From positions 4,652,726 through 4,716,725 of the forward strand of contig NC_080181.1 of NCBI RefSeq assembly GCF_950295315.1: a DNA stretch of 64,000 nt. Reading direction: 5' to 3'. Made by a program: the position numbers and the translations under genes. The notes under the pieces are model-generated. The model was given only the letters and a program-made list of their open reading frames with translations, searched no databases and had not been told where the DNA came from. Within the stretch, counting starts at the first letter, position 1, and each line of letters opens with the position of its first letter. Of the stretch, positions 56,534-64,000 are shown one piece after another. The stretch comes from Erinaceus europaeus (taxonomy: Eukaryota > Chordata > Mammalia > Eulipotyphla > Erinaceidae).

Positions 56534-57659
56534 TGGCCTCCCCCAGGGCTCTGTTCTGGCTCCTACGCTATTTAATATTTACATCAGTGACCTCCCAGAA
56601 ACTTCTTCAAGGAAGTTCATCTACGCCGATGACATCTGCTGTGCAACTCAGGCATCCAAGTTGGACATCCTCGAGGAAACACTCACGAAAGACATGTCTC
56701 TGATATCTGATTACTGTAAAAAATGGCGACTAATCCCTAGCACTGCAAAAAACGGTATCATCTGTTTTCCATCTACACCATGCCTCGGCCTCGCGTGAGC
56801 TTAATGTGCAGCTTGGCGATACGAGAATCCGGCACGAAGCCCAGCCAGTCTATCTTGGCGTTACTCTCGATCGCACTCTGTCATTTCACAAACATCTCAT
56901 AAAAACTGCAGCAAAGGTGGGCGCGAGGAATCACATCATTGCAAGACTGGCCAGCTCCTCATGGGGCGCGAGCGCTTCCACACTACGATCATCATCTCTG
57001 GCATTATGCTATTCCACTGCAGAATACTGTGCCCCCAGTATGGTTCCGTAGCCCCCATGTCCACTTGGTCGATTCTAAATTATATTCCTCCATGAGGATA
57101 ATTTCTGGAACCATCCATTCCACCCCGGTTCCATGGCTGCCAGTTCTTAGCAACATCGCCCCGCCAGATATTCGTCGGGATGCGGCATCATCTAAGTTCA
57201 TTTCCCACGTCTACGCTCGACCGGACCTGCCAATATACGCGTATATCTTCGCCCACCCTGTCCAACGCTTGACGTCTCGTCACCCAATCTGGTCCCCTAT
57301 GCCTACACTGAACTTCTCTGTTCCAGACTCTTGGAAACAGAGTTGGCAGTCAGCTGAAGTAAAGAACAAACACCTCATCACAGACCCCTGCAAGCGTCAA
57401 CCCGGCTTTGACCTAGCACGTTATGACTGGGCCCTCCTCAATCGCTATCGAACAGGCCATGGCCGGTGCGCCGCTATGTTCCATCGCTGGGGAGCCAGAG
57501 ACGACCCGAACTGCCCCTGCGGCTCCAGACAGACTATGACCCACATAGTCAACGACTGCCACCTCTCCAGATTGAAAGGAGGTCTCGAAACTTTACATCA
57601 GGCTCAACCTGACGCTGTTGACTGGCTACGGAAGAAGGGCAAACGCTAGAAGAAGAAGA
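56534..57659 (+). mobile_element. non-LTR retrotransposon (not L1), 5'-truncated copy 2
   Basis: Same family as the element at 6798-7940 and nearly identical by eye, here sense to ARHGAP42 inside intron 1. It starts at the GLPQGSV motif, carries YADD, and ends at AAACGCTAG followed by (GAA)4. An 11-bp duplication agtaaggaaag flanks it (56523-56533 and 57660-57670; the first base is ambiguous with the tail). The reading frame is broken twice relative to copy 1: a shift near 56,745-56,805, after the CKKWRLIPSTAK stretch, and another near 57,040 after YCAP. It therefore cannot make one continuous protein. Confidence 0.87.
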
Positions 57660-58013
57660 AGTAAGGAAAGGAAGTGATAAGATTGTAGGGCTTGCTGGAG
57701 TCCCTGGAGGAGAGGCTCTGGGAAAGAAGAACTTGGGATTAAGAACTGAAGAGAGCATCTTGTTGGCTCAGTGAAAAGAACTGATTAAAGCATCATAGTT
57801 TGGGGATTTTGGAAAGGTGGTGTGAATGAATCACTGTCAGAATCACCGGAAAAATCTGTTTGTTGTCATAATGACAAAACAGATTTTTTTTTTTTAAGTG
57901 TCTTAAGGAGTCTGAGTTGAAGGGTAGCTTTGCCCTGGGCTCGGAGGAAGTAGGGACCAGGCACAGGAAGTTTAGGCTTTGAAGGCAGCTTGGAAAGTGA
58001 GGTAAAGGTGCGG

Positions 58014-58190
58014 GGCGGGCTGGAGTAACTGACCTGGTAGAGAGCATATTCTACGCTGTGCAAGGACCTGCTTCAAGCCCCTGACTGTGGGGGCACTTTG
58101 CAAAGAGCGACACTTCACCAGCTGTGGAGAAGTGCTGTGGTGTCTCCTCTCCCTCTGCCTCTCTGTGTCCTGCCATTTATCTGAAAGGGG
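58014..58190 (+). mobile_element. SINE, type B/F, diverged
   Basis: taactgacctggtagagagc head, ctgcttcaagcccctgac, cacttcaccagctgtgg body. Confidence 0.6.
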
Positions 58191-58207
58191 TGGTGGTTGT
58201 GGGGGAG

Positions 58208-58405
58208 GGCAGAGTCCCTCAGCGGTAGTGCAAATTGTTGGGAGTACATGTCACAGTGTGCAGGGATCTGGGTTCAAGCCCTCTCGGTCCCCACTTGCAG
58301 GGGGGAAAGCTTCACTAGCAGTGGAGCAATGCTGCAAGGTGCCTCTTACTTTCCCCCTTTCCTCTCAATTTCTCTCTTTCTCTCCCCAATAAAAAATAAA
58401 CAAAG
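58208..58405 (+). mobile_element. type B SINE
   Basis: cctcagcggtagtgcaaattg head, gggttcaagccc box B, aataaaaaataaac tail. Confidence 0.8.
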
Positions 58406-58429
58406 TTCCTCTGTACATTAACATGCATT

Positions 58430-58720
58430 GGGATGCCCTTTTTATTGCCAGGCACTCAGCTGCATGCATGCACTATCACGTTTTGTTAAGCTGTTCATGA
58501 GTTGAAGGACATATTGGGTGTCTCTTCCCCTTTTTTTCTTCGCTGTGAACAATGCTGCAAGTATGTGTGTCTGGTTTTTTTGTGGACATATTCTCATGTC
58601 TGTATCCCAAGGCATGGAATTACTGGGTCATGTGGTAACTTACTTTTATAAATAGGTGCTTAATAGGTTTATAAGCATTCACATTATGTTGTTTCGGAAG
58701 GAAAGCAGCTCGAGAGCTAA
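58430..58720 (-). mobile_element. old L1-like fragment, antisense
   Basis: cgctgtgaacaatgctgcaag and ggcatggaattactgggtca match the antisense L1 3' region. Strongly diverged. Confidence 0.55.
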
Positions 58721-59277
58721 ATGTCTGTTGGGCCATTCCGTGACAATTTCCAACATAGCCTTCATACTTGTTGGAGAAAGCAGAATCACTTGAGGAGTAT
58801 TAGGAGGAAACGGGTCCGTGCTTTTAAAAATAATTATATGTAAACACTTAAAAACTCATTATTTAATGTGTGATAATATTTCTTGCGTATATGCAAAAGA
58901 GTGACAAGAGGGAAGGTGGGGGGATGCAGCAGTCAAGTCTGCTGCTGGGCAGGGAGAGCTGTGGTTGGCAGAGGCTGCCTGTGCCCTCTGCTGCCCACTG
59001 AGCACCGCCCTTAGCTTTTGCTGCAGCCACTGGCTGTTCTGGGAGGGTCTGCTCTGCCTGGTTTGCAATAACAAGGCCCTGCACTGCTACTGAATGCTGC
59101 CCAGGTGCTTGCTGCATCGGAGGAGTTAGAAGGCTCCTCTAGTCTCCTGGGCAGCCACGCCCCTTCTTGGCATCACAGAGTAACTGTCCACGTCTGCAAC
59201 ATTGCAGCATTGTCAGGAAGTGAGTCTCCATTATTGCCCCTTCATCTCTGGGTCAGGACCAGCTGCCACACTTGAGG

Positions 59278-59332
59278 GAGAGAGAGACAGAGAGAGGGAG
59301 AGGGAGAGGGAGAGGGAGAGGGAGAAGGAGGA
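59278..59332 (+). repeat. (GGGAGA)n purine tract
   Basis: GAGA with five GGGAGA units. Confidence 0.9.
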
Positions 59333-59374
59333 CATGTGAGCATGAGAGTGAGTATTCTGAGTGGCTCTAGTAAG

Positions 59375-59470
59375 TTTTCTCCTTAAACTCTAGTCCCTCG
59401 TTTTTACAGTGGGAATAATAATAATAAACTCCATCTCTGTTCATGAGAATTAATTCTTTCGTGAGATGTC
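59375..59470 (+). mobile_element. MIR-like ancient SINE
   Basis: ctagtccctcgtttttacagtgggaataataataataaac follows the MIR 3' core. Confidence 0.5.
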
Positions 59471-59579
59471 CTTACTAATCCACATTAGCAAATGGTCAAT
59501 ATAGTTACACTGTATCTTGTAACTGAAAAAAAAGAAGTTAGGCCAATATTAAACATGTTTGAAAAGGAAAGCATTTTCT

Positions 59580-59749
59580 TTTTCTTTTTTTTTTTTTTCT
59601 TAAGATTTTATTTATTTATTAATGAGAAAGACAGGAGAGAGAGAGAAAGAACCAGATTTCACTCTGGTACATGTGCTGCCGGGGACTGAACTCAGGACCT
59701 AGTACTTGAGAGTCTAGTGCCTTAGCCACTGCACCACCTCCCGGACCAC
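59580..59749 (-). mobile_element. type D SINE, complete
   Basis: Perfect 15-bp TSD aggaaagcattttct (59565-59579 and 59750-59764); gggactgaactcaggacc box B complement. Confidence 0.92.
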
Positions 59750-59799
59750 AGGAAAGCATTTTCTATAATGGTAGAATATGCTTTATTTTTCCTTTAGCT

Positions 59800-60144
59800 T
59801 GCCATGTCCTCATGGATATACCCAAATGTATAAATGTAAGCATATTTAAATTTGCATGTCCTCATTTGCATGTCCTCATTATATACAAAGAAGACGCTCC
59901 TGTTTTCTTTCAGCTAGGCTGCTTGTTGCCAGCCACCAGCTCATGCTGCTTTCCGCCGCACCTGTCAGCTCTTTTCTTGTTGATGACAGACTTTCTCACG
60001 GGGGTCAGGCGGTGATGTCTCAGTGCGGTTTTCACCTGTGTTCCCCTGATGGGTAGTTATGTTGAGAGCACCTTTCCCTGTATCTGTTGACCATTTGTAT
60101 ATCTTTGGGGAAATGTCTCTATAGGCCCTCTGCCCAATTGTAAT
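59800..60144 (-). mobile_element. old L1-like fragment, antisense, left part
   Basis: gttgagagcacctttccctg and tgttgaccatttgtatatct are antisense L1 landmarks. Interrupted by two nested SINEs; it resumes near 60,727. Confidence 0.55.
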
Positions 60145-60158
60145 CACTTACTTTATTT

Positions 60159-60507
60159 ATTTTATTTTATTTTGCTTCCAGGGTTATTGCTGGGCTCAGT
60201 GCCTGCACCATGAATCCACTGCTCCTGAGGCCATCCCCCCCTTTTGTTACCCTTGTTGTTGTAGCCTTGTTGTGGTTATTATTGTTATTGTTGATGTCAT
60301 TTGTTGTTGGATAGGACAGAGAGAAATGGAGAGAGGACGGGAAGACAGAGAGAGGGGGAGAGAAAGACAGACAACTGCAGACCTGCTTCACCGCCTGTGA
60401 AGCGACTCCCCTGCAGGTGGGAGCCGGGGGCTCGAACCAGGATCCTTCGTCGGTCCTTGCGCTTGGCGCCACCTGCGCTTGACCCGCTGCACTACTGCCC
60501 AGTCCCC
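60159..60507 (-). mobile_element. A-long SINE nested in a type B SINE
   Basis: TSD cacttactttattt (60145-60158 and 60508-60521) lies at the tail end of the outer SINE. Near-consensus body. Confidence 0.92.
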
Positions 60508-60521
60508 CACTTACTTTATTT

Positions 60522-60717
60522 GTAATGTATTTATTTATAATTTAATGACAGAGAAATTGAAATAGGAGAGGGAGGGGGATAGAGAAGGAGAGAGACAAAG
60601 TGACACCTGCAGCCCTGCTTCACCACTTGTGAAGCTTTCCCCCTGCACGTGGGGACCAGGAGCTTGAACCCGGGTCCTTGCACATTGTCATGTGTGCTCT
60701 CAACCAGGTGTGCCACC
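60522..60717 (-). mobile_element. type B SINE, outer
   Basis: Its own TSD taatcactt is split by the nested element: 60141-60149 and 60718-60726. Confidence 0.87.
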
Positions 60718-60726
60718 TAATCACTT

Positions 60727-60800
60727 TTTTTTTTTTACTATTGACTTCTATAAATTCTTTAATATTTTGGAGTCAGTAATTTTAGGACATTCTTCCTCAA
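60727..60800 (-). mobile_element. old L1-like fragment, antisense, right part
   Basis: ttctataaattctttaatattttgg continues the L1 pattern after the SINE pair. Confidence 0.45.
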
Positions 60801-63153
60801 AAGAACATGTAAGAACATACATTTATGTGATTGAAGCAAAGATTTTTCTCATTTCTGTATGCTTGTAGCTAAAAGTCTAAAGGATAAAGGCAGCTGCAGA
60901 CCTTAACCTGGACCCAATGAAATGCTTCCATTTCTTTCTGATTGTTCTAAGTATTTCCACAGACATACCTTTACTGTTATGATGGTAATAAACATGGCCA
61001 CGGTACTGTGCCTTGCTTTTCAGCAACTTACATGTATATCATGTGTTGCTTCAGTGACTGGATCATTTAATGAATTCCTATCTAATTACATTCATTCCTG
61101 TCATGAGGAAACTCCCAGGATCTCCATCCGCTGGGCCATAATTTATACACTGAACAGGTGCCTGAAGTGGGAGGTCTGCCATCTGGGACTACCACACGCT
61201 GCAAACTCACTCCACTGCTTGTTTGAGCCAGAAACACCACTATGGCCCCTTTCATTTCCTGGGCTAGAGCCACTGAGCTGAAGGAGATGGTGAGCAAGAG
61301 TGACTGATGACCGGGGGCGTGGTGGGGAAGGCTAAGCCTGGAATATACGTTCTTACAGAAAGGATGAAGGAGGACATCAGTGTGACCTGCTGGAGAGAAA
61401 GAGCCCACGGGGGATGGCTTCTCAGTGAGACCATGTCTGAAGGCTCTGAACACATACTGCGAGGGGATCCTGGCAGGGGAGCAGCAGGAGGAAGAGCCTT
61501 GGTTAGCACTTACAGGCTCATTAGCTGAGGCCCAAGGCAGTCTTTCAGCTAATTGAATTGTGGCCGTGTGCTTCTCCCGTATAATAGTAAAAGCACCTCT
61601 GTGAAAATACTTAGTTTGATCAAAAAGAATGTGTGACAGTGATCGAGGGTGGTGATATGAGGGACCGTCTCTGACCCCAGGTCGTGAAGTGAGCAGGTTA
61701 GTGAGAGCCTGGGGTGGAGTGGAGGACGTCCCTAGAGCTGTCTCCCCCTCCCCCCCAGAGGGGCTGTGATCCCAGTGGCCATTCTTTCCCCCTGTGAGGT
61801 GATGAGATTGGGGGGTTGGACTGGAGCTGGGATGGGCGTGCAGGGAGGCCATCTGTGGAGAATTCAGTCTGAGCTAGCGCATATGTACACTCTGCTAGTG
61901 ACTTCTGTACCTTGGAGTTGGCACATCCTTTGCCTTCCCACCCTGTGATTCCTGGCTTTTTGATTTGCTTTCTCTTCTTTCATGGCTTGTCTTTGAGCAG
62001 GTCCTCTCTGAGCCATTTCCTCTACTTTGAGTTTGGGATAGCTGTATTGGGAACACAGCTTTGTTTTGATAACTGCATCCATTCACTTACCAGATCATTG
62101 TTAATTGTCTATGATGCCCAGCAATGGTGTAAGAAAACAGTGCATGATGGATCTGCTTTCCCTACAGTTCCGGGTAACAATCCTTAGAAAAGGAGAGAGA
62201 TGGAGAACTGCTTGGTCGGGAGGCGTTTGGTGGAATAAAACTGCCAGCACTTTTTTGGCTGTCCTTAGGGCATTGGAGAAACCTCAGAGTGAGGTCTGTG
62301 AGGTCTGCCGTTCTCTCACTGCCTTTTTACAGCAGCCTGAAATGAGCAGGCTTGTTATATTCTGTTTACTTTGGTGACCCTTGGGTTTGTGTTTTTAATG
62401 TGGCTTGACTTTTACTGCGTTCTCGTTAGTCATCCTTTGTTAACCACGTTGCTGTGCACTTTCCTTATGAAAAAGGATACTCGAAGGCAAGAAGTTGGCT
62501 CCCGGGCTCTATCAGGCACGCTGAACAGTTAATGCTTTGTAACATGGTGTCCCTGTCCTGGGCTTTTCTGTCATTTTAATCAGAAATCACTGGATTTCTG
62601 GGCAGATTGGTGCAGAGCGTTTTGAAATTCTGTTTTTGTGAAAATAGCAAGCGTCTTCGTAGCAGAGTTTGCCAAAAGGACTACGGTGTGTTTACCTGGT
62701 TATTTTTAATGGTACTCACTAAAGTTTAAGTATGTTCTTCAAAGGATGAACGAGTTGAATTTTATGCCCACGTTTAGTATGAATCTTAGAGATTCTTGTA
62801 TTTACGTCAGCGTGATGTTTGTGATAATGGACTGTGAGCTGAACTCTGTGCCCCTGCTTCCAAGGCTGACGGGCTTCTTTACTTGCTCCCCACTACTAAT
62901 ATGAAGGGGTTTCAGAAATCCAGTGTGCGAGAATTGTGCTGAGCAGATGTTACAGCCAGCCTGCCAACATCTGGAGATGGCTCTCAGGTCAGATGGAGAG
63001 CAGCCAGTGCTAGAGGGGATGCCTGACTAGCTTTGCAGATTCTCTTTCCTTCCTCAGATCGAACAATAGCAGACAGAACTAAAGGTTCTTTATCTCAGTG
63101 TGTCTTGGAATTCTGAATTATTTACCTCTTTATGCTCACATTTAAGTGTTTTT
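60801..63153. other. intron 1, long repeat-poor stretch
   Basis: 2.3 kb free of lineage SINEs, with one old MIR-like piece. It contains the 256-codon minus-strand open frame 61082-61852, discussed as a finding, which I do not call a gene. Confidence 0.5.
60985..61110 (+). mobile_element. MIR-like ancient SINE
   Basis: gtactgtgccttgcttttcagcaacttacatg...catttaatgaattcc...catgaggaaactc follows the MIR 3' half. Confidence 0.5.
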
Positions 63154-63167
63154 TTTAATTTTCCTCT

Positions 63168-63424
63168 ATTTAAAAATTTTTAATATTTATTTATTTTCCC
63201 TTCTGTTGCCCTTGTTTTTCATTGTTGTTGTAGTTATTGTTGTTGTTATCAATGTCGTCGTTGTTGGATAGGACAGAGAGAAATGGAGAGAGGAGGAGAG
63301 AAAGGTAGACACCTACAGACTGTTTCATTGGCTGTGAAGCGACTCCCCTGCAGGTGGGGAGCCGGGGGCTCGAACCAGGATCCTTATGCCGGTCCTTGTG
63401 CTTTGCGCCACATGCATGTAACCC
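63168..63424 (-). mobile_element. type A SINE, head truncated
   Basis: Perfect 14-bp TSD tttaattttcctct (63154-63167 and 63425-63438); the last head bases (the agtcggg end) are missing. Confidence 0.9.
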
Positions 63425-63438
63425 TTTAATTTTCCTCT

Positions 63439-64000
63439 AAAAAAATACCATAATGGAAAGTTAGCAAAATGGCAGTACAAGGAAAACTAGGAAGTGAGTA
63501 AGATATCCCAATCACTTACCGGGGACCCTATGACTATACCAGTTAGGGACTTTGCAGGGCAGAGAGCAGTCAGAATACAGCTTTGTGAAGTGAGTGGGTG
63601 GTTTTGGGGGGAGAGGTCCCTTGAGACTTGTCTGTGTTTTTGAACCAGTGTGGGCAGAGGGCCTGGCCCGCTAGGACAAAGGCATGGGGCAGAGGTAGGT
63701 TGTTCTGTGACAGGGCTGCCAGACAGATTTCTTGCAAACTAAAGGGAATGACAGATAAGAAAGAGGGACCGCTGGGAAGCTAGCCAACCCAACCAGTCAC
63801 AGCCCCATGGGTAGAAAGGCCACGGGCCTGGGCCTGCACTGCCTTTTGGTTCCTTGCGGGTTCTGTCTCCTGAGGTGGGTGGTGTGGAGTGTGTGTGTTG
63901 ACCATGGGCCAGTGAGCACATTTTAGTTAAAACCTGTCTGTGACACATTTACTTACATGTAAGCAAATGAAAACAGTGGGTTCAGGGCCAAGGAAAATAC
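63439..64000. other. intron 1, end of window
   Basis: No repeat or exon recognised. Confidence 0.5.

Larger units (their letters stand above)
46852..64000 (+). other. ARHGAP42: ARHGAP42 intron 1, 5' part
   Basis: Everything after the donor is intron, because the next exon of the gene is not recognisable. Intron 1 of this gene is very long in other mammals, and a smooth-muscle enhancer is reported deep in it in human. No perfect CArG box (CC, six A/T, GG) was noticed in this part by eye. Repeats inside are listed separately. Confidence 0.8.

Noticed and set aside
46852..64000. Smooth-muscle CArG-box enhancer reported in human intron 1
   Set aside because: I found no perfect CC(A/T)6GG by eye here, and the human enhancer is probably deeper in the intron than this window reaches.
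1..64000. CRISPR array, operon or bacterial-type system
   Set aside because: Repeats are SINEs with TSDs and microsatellites, not spaced palindromic repeats; the genome is mammalian.

Overview
The window is ordinary mammalian nuclear DNA: no operons, no dense coding, one CpG island, one protein-coding exon and a very heavy load of interspersed repeats. The dominant repeat is a tRNA-derived SINE with an internal pol III box B (GGTTCGAACCC-like), a CT-rich body and a CAA/AAT-rich tail. From memory this is the SINE of hedgehogs (Erinaceidae), so the source is most likely Erinaceus or a close relative. No search was possible, so the species call is an inference.

Layout. 1-45.9 kb is intergenic: unique DNA broken up by dozens of SINEs, antisense and sense L1 fragments, a poly(A)-tailed retroposon family here called R, one retroviral LTR, and a non-L1 non-LTR retrotransposon family. 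About 45.9-47.0 kb is a TATA-less, GC-box-rich CpG island. At 46,698 it contains the start codon and first coding exon (51 codons plus one base) of ARHGAP42 (GRAF3), a BAR-PH-RhoGAP-SH3 protein that restrains RhoA in smooth muscle. From 46,852 to the end is the 5' part of ARHGAP42 intron 1, with the same repeat mix and no second exon that I can recognise. In human, ARHGAP42 lies beyond CNTN5 on 11q22, which fits the gene-poor upstream side.

SINE types used in the entries: A, head like gggagtcgggctgtagcgca; A-long, type A plus about 65 extra 3' bases (sense ggcctccaggagcagtgga); B, head like ggccaggtggtggcgc; C, head like gcagatagcataatggttat; D, head like aggtggcacagtggctaagg; E, a diverged type seen mainly in reverse; F, short diverged heads such as gctcacctggcagggcacc. 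On the minus strand the T-rich tail comes first. TSD means target-site duplication.

The most unusual content is a family of five insertions ending in the same 3' sequence and a (GAA)n tail. Two are about 1.1-kb copies encoding the C-terminal half of a reverse transcriptase (YADD) that is not L1. Two are roughly 190-bp elements sharing only the last 46 bp with that LINE, which is a LINE-SINE partnership pattern. One is a 20-bp micro-insertion with a clean 12-bp TSD inside a SINE. The copies look only a few percent diverged, so the family was active fairly recently; for a eutherian this raises the question of horizontal transfer. Second in interest is an LTR with a tRNA-Lys-like primer binding site retained inside exact 6-bp duplications.
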